This document shows positions 1 to 10,251 of a stretch of 64,000 bases of DNA, in pieces. A program made the position numbers and the translations under genes. Each line of letters begins with the position of its first letter. Within the stretch, counting starts at the first letter, position 1. Source of the stretch: Siphonodentalium dalli (taxonomy: Eukaryota > Mollusca > Scaphopoda > Gadilida > Siphonodentaliidae); contig CP136063.1 of the NCBI GenBank assembly GCA_032622095.1, forward strand, positions 265,477,426 through 265,541,425, in the 5' to 3' direction. A model generated the notes under the pieces. It made no database searches and was not told the origin of the DNA. It worked only from the letters and a program-made list of their open reading frames with translations.

Positions 1-233
1 TGGAAGAAAAATCTCGAACGACCAGAACAGACAGACAGATCCCTGAACTCTTTAATATATCTAAACCAGAGAACACACATTCGTTTTTGACATTAAATGT
101 GAAAATTATGACAAGTGTCATGCTAAATGAAAACAGTGTTATAATCACGGATTAATTTATAACACCATGGCGGAAATATAAATCTCAGTATATTATGATT
201 CGACAACAAAAACGTTGTTTGAATATAGCCAAT
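1..233. other. no recognisable feature
   Basis: AT-rich sequence before the first MITE. No splice-flanked exon or repeat was recognised. It may be intron of the minus-strand claudin-like gene that starts at 1355. Confidence 0.4.
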
Positions 234-744
234 TTAAAGGCACGTGCGGCTTTCGTTGCAAAAATATTCATATTTGTACAAATTGCCATAAAAACAGAAG
301 GAATATTAAAATATATATAGTTTTGTTCATATGCCAAACATAATCAGCGCGTAAATAGTATAATGTCGCCAAGACGTACGATGGTGTGCGTAAACAAGAA
401 CCTGCTCGTGTAAACAAGTTTTGCTGCTGTTTACATAACACAGCGCAATTCTATTGGTTAATCACACACAAATGATATAAACGCTCTTTATTATTTCCAT
501 ATCTGGAAAACAGTAACAAATAACGCTCTTTATGTTTACCATATCCGGATCTAAACAAAAGCCAGGTTTTGTAACGTGTTTTGCTTTTGTTTACATAACA
601 AAGGAAAAACATTTGACAATAAGTTCTCATTTGTATGAGAACAAAGTCTGTCTATATTTTACTATTCTTTCTGTTTATGGCGGTTTTTGACGGAGCTGAA
701 TATTTTAACAGCATACCCACCGCCAACGCCGCCTGTGTCTTTAA
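234..744. mobile_element. TTAA-flanked MITE, Kolobok/T2-like, full copy
   Basis: The element is bounded by TTAA on both sides. Its ends are inverted: TTAAAGGCACGTGCGGC at the left and, read on the minus strand, TTAAAGACACAGGCGGC at the right, followed by matching AATATTCA and ATTAAAATATA blocks. There is no coding capacity. The TTAAAGG start and TTAA target resemble the T2/Kolobok MITEs known from animals; piggyBac is the alternative. The body holds two copies of ACGCTCTTTAT (481, 523) and runs of TTTGTTTACATAACA. Related copies occur at 2392, 13886, 14486, 25187, 31905, 54681 and 60851. Confidence 0.8.
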
Positions 745-914
745 CACTGAATGTATGCATGTGTATCAAAATTAGGGTGAAGAAAGATGGCAGCAGAATT
801 TTCAATGCTGATTGGTCCAAAATATCCGCTTATAATTATTTGATTGACAGCAGTTGCTGTGGAAAGGTCCATTCACTATCGTGGAAATTGCTGAATCGTT
901 ATTTTTCAATGTTA

Positions 915-985
915 TAAAGTTCCCTGTCATAGCATCAGAGTGTGTCCCTGTTTCAAACTGGTGGAATTTGTTCTATACGGGAGTA
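915..985 (+). mobile_element. fragment of the MULE-like element terminal arm
   Basis: The words TATAAAGTTCCCTGTCA, CTGGTGGAAT and CTATACGGG appear in the same order as in the right arm of the complete element at 61800-62315. The fragment is diverged and lies inside the presumed intron 1 of the minus-strand claudin-like gene. Confidence 0.5.
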
Positions 986-1050
986 TATATCCATGGTTAC
1001 GGGCGTATATATCAATGGTTACGGGCGTATATATCCATGGTTACGGGCGT
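966..1050. repeat. 22-bp tandem repeat, about three copies
   Basis: The unit GGTTACGGGCGTATATATCC repeats with a 22-bp period. It starts where the MULE-like fragment ends and may have grown from its ACGGGCGT terminal sequence. Confidence 0.75.
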
Positions 1051-1129
1051 ATCCTTGATATATATCCATTGTAGCGATTCGTGGTCTGGTCTAGGTCTTC
1101 CAAAGAATACACATTATGTTTGTACTTAC

Positions 1130-1355
1130 CTTCGCCATTTCCGAACGTATTTATGTCGAAGTTCGAGACACAAATGTCAATGTCACCGCCCTTCGTACAA
1201 AACTGCCACAGTCCTAGGTTGTAATCTACAGTTGAACGACCCATGCGACCATCATACACCTGCCAGTAAGGCAATGCAAGCGCTAGAACTTGCGCAATTA
1301 CACCAACGAGTGCAACAAAACATTGAACAAAGCCTTTCGCCCGACTACTAGCCAT
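1130..1355 (-). CDS. claudin/PMP22-family gene, exon 1 (gene continues left of window)
   Basis: This first coding exon encodes 75 residues plus one base (phase-1 end). It starts at the ATG at 1355-1353 with MASSRAKGF. A hydrophobic segment (about residues 8-29) is transmembrane helix 1 and ends in ALPYW. The first extracellular loop follows, with the claudin signature W, then GLW, then two cysteines (LGLWQFC and, ten residues on, DIC). The family builds septate or tight junctions or related four-helix membrane proteins; which role applies here is unknown. The exon ends GGC GAA G, then a consensus GTAAGT donor at 1129. The same position and phase occur in the plus-strand paralogue at 36146. 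Helices 2-4 are not found in 1-1129 and must lie outside the window. The longer open frame to 1041 is read-through into intron. Confidence 0.85.
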
Positions 1356-1436
1356 GATAATAATTGAAGAAACTCAAGACTGAAGACCGTTGGAGACTTC
1401 GCTGCTCGTGATATGGGCATCCGACCAGTTCATAGT

Positions 1437-1444
1437 TTTATATA
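1437..1444 (-). promoter_or_regulatory. candidate TATA box of claudin-like gene A
   Basis: TATATAAA on the minus strand, about 80 bp upstream of the start codon at 1355. A start of transcription roughly 30 bp downstream would leave a 5' leader of about 50 nt. In such AT-rich DNA a chance match is possible. Confidence 0.4.
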
Positions 1445-1864
1445 TACATTCTATATCAGTTGCGACCTGTCGGGCGCGACGAATGCGTATACATTGCATT
1501 TATTCCAATTGCTCTTCATCGCCTCTTCATTATGATTATGGGAATTGCCACTCTTAATTTATTCTGAGCCAACATCTCGCGTCATTTAAAATCTGTCAAT
1601 GTTATGTTTGGTTTGACTTGGTTTATTTGGGATTTACGTCCTCAGTCGACATGCCTATCACGACGCTGCCAGTCGGGACATTGCTAGAGGGTTAGCGCTG
1701 GTGGCATACTTGAAGTAACCGACTGCATCACCCCATCATGAACCAGGCCGAATTCACAACTTCGGGAAATTCCATTGGGTTGAATTTGTCCAACTGTTTT
1801 TATTACTCAGAAGTAAATGTATTCTACGAAACAGCAGTCAGCCCGTTACGGGTTTTAACCCATT

Positions 1865-1906
1865 GCGGGCGTTATCCAGAGTATATATTCATGGCATGAT
1901 CTACAA
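1865..1906 (+). mobile_element. terminal fragment of MULE-like element
   Basis: GCGGGCGTTATCCAGAG followed by TTCATGGCATGATCTA matches the outer end of the MULE-like elements at 25582 and 62315. The rest of the arm is missing here. Confidence 0.55.
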
Positions 1907-1917
1907 TCAGCTAAGCA

Positions 1918-2395
1918 TTAACCCTTTCAGTGCCAGGGGCCGATCTCATCGGCCCTAATTTACGGTCTGTAAAATCGGCCCTAACAAAATTAAAAAATTA
2001 ATTTGTTTTTTTTAAAGATTTTTTGGGTTGAATTTTGTTTGGGTATGCTTAAGCATGCTATAGCGAATTTAACAACAAACTCGATAAAACCTTAGGGGCA
2101 TGTTATAACTCAAAACTATCACCAAGTATTCATAGTAATAATTTTGATGCCCATGAAAAACGTAAGATTCCCTGGCACTAAACCTACAAAATAAGTCTGT
2201 TAAAGAATATAAGAACAAATTATTAAAATTGTAAAAAATTGTAAAAAATAATAACAAATGATGAAAAATTGTTAGGCCAATGCATTCTCATATATACGCG
2301 AGGCGACCTATGGTCGACTCGCATATATAAGAGAATGCATTGACACAGGGTATATGGGTTGATACAAAAATCGGACCTGGCACTGAAAGGGTTAA
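1918..2395. mobile_element. piggyBac-like non-autonomous element with internal hairpin
   Basis: TTAA target duplications at 1918 and 2392 flank inverted ends CCCTTTCAGTGCCAGG and CCTGGCACTGAAAGGG. TTAACCC ends with TTAA targets are typical of piggyBac-type MITEs. The body carries one copy of the window-wide palindrome (2276-2343), slightly damaged in its left arm, plus an AT-rich spacer. No transposase is present. The right TTAA coincides with the left TTAA of the decayed Kolobok-like copy at 2392, so one element probably landed in the other's target. Confidence 0.8.
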
Positions 2396-2600
2396 AGGCA
2401 TGGGTGGACTTCGCGGTAGATATTGCTGATAAAATAGTCACACCCTTTAAAACTGGCATACGCTGTGTTATGTAAACAAATGCCAGGTTCTCTAACATTT
2501 TTTTGCTTTTGTTTACATAACAAAGCGTATAAACTTGACAATAACATACTATTTACGTGATATGTATGGTGTAAGAACAAAGTCTCTATCAATAAAGTTG
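2392..2600. mobile_element. decayed Kolobok/T2-like MITE fragment
   Basis: Starts TTAAAGGCATGGGTGG, like the left end of the family, then jumps to TGTGTTATGTAAACA and TTTGTTTACATAACAAAG from the element's middle and right half. It has internal deletions and no clear right terminus. Confidence 0.55.
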
Positions 2601-3126
2601 CCATTTAATCTATGGTCTTTCATGGGGGGGGGGGGTCGTGAGAAAATTTACACATACAGGGCCCAAATTTTTTTTTTACAGCCCTTTTGCTACCCACCCA
2701 CCCTTTTTGTGCAAAATAAATATTTGTTTCCGCCTGATTTTTTTGGACCCACCCCCTAAAATAAGAAAAAAATCATTTTAAATCAATTCAAGACCAAATC
2801 AAACATAATCAAAGGTAAGTTTTAAATTGGTCCGTTTCTGGCAGATTCCAAGTGTTCAAACAATTGAAAAACTATCAACGGTTATGATGTTGTTTTCGAC
2901 ATTGAAAAATACATTTTGAAATAAAAAGTGTTTTATTCTACAGTATGCAGAGATATTGTGAGGTAATATTTATAGTGCCAATAAGCCAACATTGTGTTTA
3001 ATTTTTACATAAATAGTCCAGTTACTAATTAATGACTTCTTCACTGTTGTTACCAAAAAGGTGCCACCAACCATCATATCAGAACACCTTATAGCCATAC
3101 CTGCAATGCCAGTAATATAGTATACT
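2601..3126. other. low-complexity non-coding stretch
   Basis: Contains a run of 13 G near 2622, a run of T near 2669 and the C-rich words CACCCACCC and CCACCCCC, like the repeats at 7380-7660. No gene or complete element is visible in the remainder. Confidence 0.4.
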
Positions 3127-3852
3127 ATTATGTTAGCCCGCCACCGGCGGCGTTTGTCCGAAACATGACATTTTATGACATATTTATTTTTTAATATTAA
3201 TTTAATGTTTTTTAAATGTAATATTTTTTTTTTCTGAATTTTTTCCGAAACATGACATTTTATGACATGTTTATTTTTTAATATTAATTTAATGTTTTTT
3301 AAATGTAATATATTTTTTTTCTGAATTTTTTTAATTTTTGTTTCTGGCGGAAAAATTTACCCGATGAAATCCCCCCTTCCTAGGAACGATATTGGGTTTT
3401 TCAATATTTTACCCGATTTGACCTTGTCCCTAGGAACGACAGACATAAGAATGTTTCACACAATGCGACGTCGACGATCCCCGTGTGTTTTTACACTTAT
3501 ATACGAAGTTTGAGCTCACCTATAGGGCGGAAAAACTTACCCGATCCGCGTTCTTAGGAACACAGCACGCTCCGCGTTCTTAGGAACACAACACGCTCAT
3601 GTCTATACACGCCCAGACCCAGAACTAATAACGTTGAATGGTAAACAGACGCTCTTTATAGCGATGCGTCAAAAACAAACGCTCATTAACTATCAACGCG
3701 ATTAACCCCCGCCGTGCCTTTGCGCTGATTTTGGGATTGGAGAACGGTTACTCTGAGCTTCTCCAAAACGCCGCGACGACGATTCCCGTGTGATTTTACC
3801 TTTAGATAGGAAGTTTGGTCACGATCGGTCAACGGGTTTTCGATTCTATGAA

Positions 3853-3908
<56 letters not shown>

Positions 3909-3930
3909 GGAAGTCTCAAAATATATAGTA
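3127..3930 (-). mobile_element. Helitron/HINE-like element, type A, copy 1
   Basis: First of five head-to-tail units. The left edge carries the GC hairpin CCGCCACCGGCGG, which in minus orientation precedes the 3' terminus. The body repeats the block GACATATTTATTTTTTAATATTAA twice and contains GGCGGAAAAATTTACCCG and CCTAGGAACGAC words. A (TA)n run of about 50 bp (3857-3906) precedes the far edge CTCAAAATATATAG. ACGCTCTTT lies at 3649. No protein is encoded. The CTAG found at the edges of the neighbouring units is degenerate here. Confidence 0.65.
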
Positions 3931-4660
3931 CTAGCAGGTTAGCCCGCCACCGGCGGCTTGTCCGAAACATGACATTTTTATATATTTTTTTTTTTAATTT
4001 TTAGCTCCACGCGTTTCAATAAGAAAAAAATGTACCCGGTAGCTCCGCCCGTTTCCGAGATCTGGTCTGCGCATGCGCGAAGCTGGCGTCGCACGGGCTC
4101 GGCGACCCGATAAAATTTGTACCCGGCGCAAGATACATTCACATAGCAAATTTCAAGTCGATAGCTCCACCCGTTTCCGAAATCTCGTCTGCGCATGCGC
4201 TGCACGGGCGTCGCACGGGCTCGGCGACCCGATAAAATTTGTACCCGGCGCAAGATACATTCACATAGCAAATTTCAAGTCGATAGCTCCACCCGTTTCC
4301 GAGATCTCGTCTGCGCATGCGCTGCACGGGCGTCGCACGGGCTCGCCAATACGACAACGACCACCGCCTGGTCAAACTACACACACGTACCAAGTTTCGT
4401 CCCGATCGGTCGAGAATCGTAGATTTGTATGAAGTACAACACACACACAAACATAAATATATAAGAGAGATATGTAAATTAGATAGATTGTATCAAAATA
4501 TATAGGAGATATATGTAAATGATCTACACACCATTACTGGTGTTTGTGAAAGTTTAGTGGGGTATATCAATACTCATTCACGATCATATCATTGAGGTCC
4601 GGAGGGTGTGGGCTATCTCTCGAATACACGGAGTTCTCAAAATATATAGAAGAGAAGAGA
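3931..4660 (-). mobile_element. Helitron/HINE-like element, type B, copy 1 (three tandem cores)
   Basis: Read on the minus strand, the 3' edge is a GC hairpin (CCGCC, loop, GGCGG), then CTAACCTG and a terminal CTAG. A hairpin just before CTRR is the Helitron 3' hallmark. The interior has about three tandem cores of ~122 bp, each with CGTTTCCGAGATCT, TCTGCGCATGCGC and GATAAAATTTGTACCCG. An ACACACACAAACA microsatellite follows. Cores plus microsatellite are the layout of HINE/pearl elements known in bivalves. Short open frames here are repeat artefacts. Confidence 0.75.
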
Positions 4661-5664
4661 CTAGCAGGTTAGCCCGCCACTGGCGGCATTCGTCCCATGG
4701 CTTTGTTTCAGAAACATTGTTTTTATTTATTTTTGTTTTTTATTTTTGAATATGAATTTAATGTTTTTTAAATTTAATATATTTTGTTTCTGAATTGTTT
4801 TTTTTATTGTTAATTTTTGTTAATTTTAAATTGTTTTAATTAAATTGTAAATAGTTTTAATTAATTTTTGTGTATGTGGCGGAAAAATTTACCCGTAGAA
4901 ATCCCCCCTTCCTAGGAACGACAGACAACGCATTCTTTGTTTCGTGAAATCTCTCTACGATAACATTGCATTGAATTTAAAACAAACGCTTCCCGTCGGG
5001 AAATCTGTCTTCGGGTCGTTGTTGTTGGCATCACGGCTCCCCGAAAACTCTCACATTGCCGAAAACGTGTATTTAGTAATATCGTTGTTGTTGATATTTA
5101 CGGCTTGGGGGCTATTTTCTTATTTAGCAAGTTTGAGCTCAATCATATATATGACACTTCCCGTAGGTAGCAAGTTTGAGCTCAATCGGCATTCCCTGGA
5201 ATTTCCCGTAGATTGGCAGATTCCAGTAGCTTTATAACGATATATCTGGGGAGAAATCTGATGCTATATTCGTGATTATCTGGGATGATTTCGGTATAAT
5301 GTATATACTGTAAAAACAAAGCGCGCCATCCGTGCTCGCAGGGAATAAATTTCGAGCGATAACGTTTGCGTTCCCGTATAACTCTGCAGATGCGAATAAC
5401 GTTGAATGGGAAACAGACGCTCTTTATAGAGATGCGTCAAAAACAAACGCTCATTAAATAATCACTTGATTAACCCCCGCCGTGCCTTTGCGGTGATTTG
5501 AGATTGGAGAACGGGTGCTCTGAGCTTCTCTAAACCGCGACCACGGTCGTGTCGGTGAGATTTGACACTTACATAGGAAGTTTGAGCTCAATCTTTACAC
5601 GCGTTTTGGATTCTATGAAGTACATATATACACATATATATACGAAGTCTCAAAATATATAGTA
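4661..5664 (-). mobile_element. Helitron/HINE-like element, type A, copy 2
   Basis: Same order as copy 1: CTAG plus GC hairpin (one mismatch, CCACTGGCGG), AT-rich block, GGCGGAAAAATTTACCCG, AGACGCTCTTTATAG (5416) and TCAAAATATATAG at the far edge. An insertion-like segment at 4944-5237 is open in one frame but has no family resemblance I can name. Confidence 0.7.
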
Positions 5665-6273
5665 CTAGCAGGTTAGCCCGCCACCGGCGGCTTGTCCGAA
5701 ACATGAAATTTTTTTATATATTTTTTAAATTTTTAGCTCCACGCGTTTCAATAAGAAAAAATTGTACCCGGTAGCTCCACCCGTTTCCGAGATCTGGTCT
5801 GCGCATGCGCGAATCTGGCGTCGCACGGGCTCGGTGACCCGATAAAATTTGTACCCGGCGCAAGATACATTCACATAGCAAATTTCAAGTCGATAGCTCC
5901 ACCCGTTTCCGAAATCTCGTCTGCGCATGCGCTGCACGGGCGTCGCACGGGCTCGCCAATACGACAACGACCACCGCCTGGTCAAACTACACACACGTAC
6001 CAAGTTTCGTCCCGATCGGTCGAGAATCGTAGATTTGTATGAAGTACAACACACACACAAACATAAATATATAAGAGAGATATGTAAATTAGATAGATTG
6101 TATCAAAATATATAGGAGAGATATGTAAATGATCTACACACCAATACCGGTGTTTGTCAAAGTTTAGTGGGGTATATCAATACTCATTCACGATCATATC
6201 ATTGAGGTCCGGAGGGTGTGGGCTATCTCTCGAATACACGGAGTTCTCAAAATATATATCTATAGATAGAAGA
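5665..6273 (-). mobile_element. Helitron/HINE-like element, type B, copy 2 (two cores)
   Basis: Nearly identical to 3931-4660 but with one fewer ~122-bp core. The shared flanks and core sequence indicate that core number varies between copies through unequal exchange or replication slippage. Confidence 0.75.
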
Positions 6274-7011
6274 CTAGAAGGTGACCCGACTTCGTCCGGG
6301 TTTTGACCTTGAATTGTCCATTTTGAAGGTCAAGGTCAAGTGGTGTCACGATTTGACCAGTCCAAAACAATGCCCGGACAAAAGTACCCGACAAATGTGC
6401 CCGTCGAAATCCATCCGGTTTTACCCGATTTGACCTTGAATTGATAATTTTGAAGGTCAAAGTCAGGTCGGGGTCACGACTCGACCCGTCCAAAACAATC
6501 AGTGGACAAAAGTAACCCTACGTATCAAATTTCGTCGAAATCCCATCAAAATTCGCGATTTGATCTTGAATTGACCCGATTTCAAGGTAAAAATCACGTT
6601 GCACGGGCAAACGAATAGGCTTATGAGACTCCCCATACGAAAGTACCCCCACATACAAAGTTTCGTCGAAATCCCGTGATATTCGGGCGTTTGACCTTGA
6701 AATGACCCGATTTCAAGGTCAAGGTCACGTCGCACGGGCAAATTAATATGTTTATGCCACTCTCTGGTCGAAGGTACCCCCACATACCAACTTTCATCGA
6801 AATCCCGTGATATTCGGGCGTTTGACCTTGAAATGACCCGATTTCAAGGTCAAGGTCACGTCGCACGGACAGATTAATAGGCCCATGCCACCCCCGGCCG
6901 AAAATACCCCCACATACGAAGTTTCATCGAAATCGGGTCGGCCGTTTTCGAGTTCATCGCGAACACACAGACACACAGACACACACACAAACAGATCTTC
7001 CAAAATATATA
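6274..7011 (-). mobile_element. Helitron/HINE-like element, type C, with GACCTTGA cores
   Basis: The minus-strand 3' edge has hairpin arms CCCGAC and GTCCGGG (one bulge), then TCACCTTCTAG. The body has ~120-bp cores containing TTGACCTTGAAATGACCCG, CACGTCGCACGG and TACCCCCACATAC. They lead to TCGAGTTCATCGCGAACACACAGACACA and a microsatellite. The far edge is CCAAAATATATA. The open frames across the cores arise from their regular period. Confidence 0.75.
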
Positions 7012-7246
7012 ATAGATAGATAAGTATCACACTTTGGAGCCAAATAACAGGCTGGCATGTTTATTTTTTAATTTGAGGTATTTTGTTAGCCAGCACTCTG
7101 CAGCACTAGTATTATTTGGTCATTAGACATGCCAGAGTGCAAATGCCAGCACAATCAGGCACTATTCAATATTAATTTGAGGTGAAATGCAAACCAGCAC
7201 TCCTATTCAGTCATCACTTTTATTTGGCACCAGAGAGTGCTTTATC
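7012..7246. other. no gene seen
   Basis: Contains loosely repeated CCAGCACTCT and AGAGTGC words, possibly an old inverted repeat. No coding signal. Confidence 0.35.
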
Positions 7247-7620
7247 TTATACCTACATATGTTCTTAAGTGTTGGTTAAGGTCATAATCTATGTTAGAAC
7301 ACATTTATTAGTGAAAACAACTTAAACCAATGTCCATAATGTGGGTTGAAAAAGATTTGCACAAACAATTTTGTTCAGGCCTCTGAGATGCACCCACCCC
7401 GCCCGGTATCGGTATGTTTTTGGAAGATCTCCCCTGTATTACTTATATCTTATACCTACCCTGTTCGTAAGTGTCTGTAAAGGCCACAACCTACCTTAGA
7501 ACACAATTATTAATGAATATATTTAAAAACAACTTAATACAAGGGCAAAAATGTGAATAGAAAAAAATTTGCACAAACTCGTTTTTTCGGGCCTCATCGG
7601 ACCCACCCACCCCGGCCCTG
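7247..7620 (+). repeat. diverged tandem duplication, about 195-bp unit
   Basis: Two blocks share TATCTTATACCTAC, TTAGAACACA, ATTTGCACAAAC and CACCCACCCCG in the same order, the second about 195 bp after the first. A run of 15 C at about 7646 follows. Confidence 0.6.
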
Positions 7621-7679
7621 TATGATAAAACTTTTGTGCGAGCCCCCCCCCCCCCCCTGGGTCTTTGATAAAATTCTCG

Positions 7680-8940
7680 AGGCGGCTTCTAGCATAGTAC
7701 CGAATGCCAATCCTTTCACAAACAACTGTGTAATGACAGTTTATTGTTAAGTGAAATTTCCTAACAAATGTTTGTGTCAGGTATGTACGCATGCGTCACG
7801 CTACCTAAAATCATAAAAAATCAGCTACGCTTGGGAAACTGACTAACCAGCGCCGCGTTCTGTAAATCTTTTGTAGTCAGTAATTATGTCGACAAACCTC
7901 TAATTTGTTTAGGTCGAGTGGATTGTACACGTGGTGATGTGGCCCAGCGTCCTCCTTTCTGTGTCACCATCATAACAACAATTTTCACCTTTGTTACGAA
8001 AAAGAGCTGGTTTCATCATTGCTTTAACCCATCAACCTTTTTGTGTATCACTTTAACCACCTCAATATTGTCGCGGGTTGTGGCGCTCTAATTACCACCC
8101 ACATTTCCACCCTAATTAGTACATGTATACTGGGGCTTTCTGCCACCGCTTTCTTGTTAGGGTTAGGACATTGCAATTCAAGCCTGTGTCACTAATTTCT
8201 CTTTCAGGATCTTGGTGGCGCGTCTCTATCGCCAACTTTGTTATTTTTCCAATTTAATGGTGATTGTCTATGTTATATGGCGATTTGTGCGTCCACCCAG
8301 TCCAAATAAAATTTGACCGCGTTTTTCATATCAATCAACTTACAATGAAAGTAATGAGATGGAGTGTGTATATTTATCTGACTGACGTCCACCATGATGT
8401 TTTTGACGGGAAAACAGTATTTCATATTATTCATTACCATGTTCATACATACAGAAGGTGAACATCAGTCGCAGCCGAAGATCCACATCCCCATCATATA
8501 CTTTCGAGCGGAAGTCAATTTTCACATTTTTCTCTAGATTCCGGATCGGACATGAGACCCTGTGCTACCTGCGTAGGATAAATATGTCGTCAAAGTATCT
8601 GGATAATCTATGCCACTTGGTTCTCACAGAGTATATTTGTTTAACCCGGGACATACTTATATGACCCCATTCCAGCAAGCATTGTATTCTACTCTCCGTG
8701 CAGCTTAGGTCGGAATACTCACAACGCCAAATCGAGACTAGCGTGTGAAGGGATAGCGCATAATACCAATATAAAGTGGAATACATGTCTTAGGACTTTT
8801 ATCTGATTAATTGTTTCTCGACGGTTCGTCTTCCATCTGGTGTTTCAGGTTTAACGGTACGTATGTATACACATTGCAGAAATATGGCTATAGCTAGAAG
8901 GAGGGAGAGAGAGATTTTTCACCATAATATTTTCAACTGC
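7680..8940. other. unique-looking non-coding sequence
   Basis: No exon with consensus splice sites, no TIR element and no tandem repeat was recognised. Open frames near 8264-8664 are short and resemble no family I know. Confidence 0.4.
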
Positions 8941-8969
8941 ACCCCTACGAAATGATCAAGTCTGAGAAA

Positions 8970-9416
8970 TTGCATTTGCACCCCAGCATTGTGTTGATTT
9001 GCACCCCAGCATTGGGTTGATTTGCACCCCAGCATTTGGTTGATTTGCACCCAAGCATTGGGTTGATTACACCCCAGCATTGGGTTGATTTGCACCCCAG
9101 CATTGGGTTGATTTGCACCCCAACATTGGGTTGATTTGCACCCCAGCATTTGGTTGATTTGCACCCCTGCATTGGGTTGATTTGCACCCCAGCTTTGGGT
9201 TGATTTGCACCCCAGCATTGGGTTGATTTGCACCCCAGCTTTGGGTTGATTTGCACTCCAGCTTTGGGTTGATTTGCACCCCAACATTGGGTTGATTTGC
9301 ACTCGAGCATTGGGTTGATTTGCACCCAAACATTGGGTTGATTTGCACCCCAGCATTGGGTTGATTTGCACCCCAGCATTGGGTTGATTTGCACCCCAGC
9401 ATTTGGTTGAAATTTT
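8970..9416. repeat. 23-bp minisatellite, about 19 copies
   Basis: The unit TTTGCACCCCAGCATTGGGT, plus TGA, repeats every 23 bp with scattered substitutions (GCATTTGG, GCTTTGG, CAACATTGG). The period is not a multiple of 3, so the minus strand is open in all three frames (QINPMLGCKST-type repeats). I do not call these genes. Confidence 0.95.
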
Positions 9417-9710
9417 CCAACTGATACCTCAAAATTTCCAAGTTTTTGAACATTTCAACCTAGCGCCCAACATCGTTGGAAATTCCCAACTCAGTTGCCA
9501 TTTCAGTCCATTTAGGTAGGAAGTTTTATACTAAATACTGGTCGGAGTATGAAAATATTAAAACAAATTCAACCTTATTTTGGTCTGAAATTTCCAACTA
9601 CAACACTGCGTCAGGCTTGAAATTTCCAACTGTTGAACATGTTTGGCCAAAATTAGTAATGAGACACCTCAAACCCAAGTTCAGATTAAAATCACACTTT
9701 GTGTACTGAG
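9417..9710. repeat. fragment related to the TTGGAAATTTTCC repeat family
   Basis: Contains AATTTTCCAACTG, AATTTCCAACT and TTGGAAATTCCCAAC. These words also build the body of the hAT-like elements at 34950, 50502 and 55501. Confidence 0.5.
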
Positions 9711-9915
9711 TCTGACTACATTGGGTATGGGTTCCATTACTACATCAGCAGGTATCACGTAATTGCCAGTCAATCGCAACATCACCCGGAAAGCGATGTA
9801 ACAGCAGTGAAAGGATTTGCGTGCCCGCCCGAAGGGCGGCACGATGACGGTGATGGGCTAATCCGAAGATCGCCCTTACGCCCTGTCTTGAATATTCTTG
9901 CGTCTTGTATCTTCA

Positions 9916-10251
9916 TCAGTCAGGCCGCGTGTCGGGTGGGGAGGTCTTGGAATCTGGATGTGACCGCGTCGAGGGATTCTTGCTTCTTGTCTTCGTCTTC
10001 TTGGTCTTTGCCTTGATCTTTGCCTTGATCTTTGCTTTGATCTTTGTCTTGATCTTTGCCTTGATATTTGCCTTGATATTCATTGGCTTGTTAATGAGTG
10101 CGGGACGACCCAGCGTTGGTGCTGGGTTGCGCATTCCTCGTTGGTTGTCCGGGCCCGGGACCATCCAGTGAGCGCATTGGACTGCGGAAGCGATGTAAAC
10201 AAGACTATCGGGGAATTCTTTCAGACGGCGCGATTCAAGTAAACCCCACAC
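9916..10251 (-). CDS. unresolved open frame with lysine-rich repeat, probably not a gene
   Basis: A 111-residue minus-strand open frame begins MWGLLESRRLKEF and contains VPGPDNQRGMRNPAP. It then runs through a 12-bp DNA repeat read as IKAKIKANIK. I recognise no family and see no donor or acceptor that would make it an exon. The local GC content is higher than in the neighbours, so a coding remnant is possible. The lysine-rich half is explained by the microsatellite-like DNA. Confidence 0.15.
   Translation of the reverse strand: MWGLLESRRLKEFPDSLVYIASAVQCAHWMVPGPDNQRGMRNPAPTLGRPALINKPMNIKANIKAKIKTKIKAKIKAKIKAKTKKTKTRSKNPSTRSHPDSKTSPPDTRPD
10005..10085. repeat. 12-bp tandem repeat, about 6-7 copies
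   Basis: GCCTTGATCTTT repeats with single-base variants (GCTTTG, GTCTTG, GATATT). Confidence 0.85.

Noticed and set aside
854-1351. 165-codon plus-strand frame opposite claudin-like exon 1
   Set aside because: Antisense shadow of the exon plus the 22-bp repeat; no family features.
4073-4505. Arginine/alanine-rich frames in the Helitron-like cores
   Set aside because: Repeat with the ~122-bp cores on both strands and have no start, splice or domain support.
8157-8167. TTAGGGTTAGG, telomere-like
   Set aside because: Less than two units, isolated; expected by chance at this size.
8919-9453. Three overlapping ~130-150-codon minus frames with QINPMLGCKST repeats
   Set aside because: Generated by a stop-free 23-bp minisatellite read in each frame.
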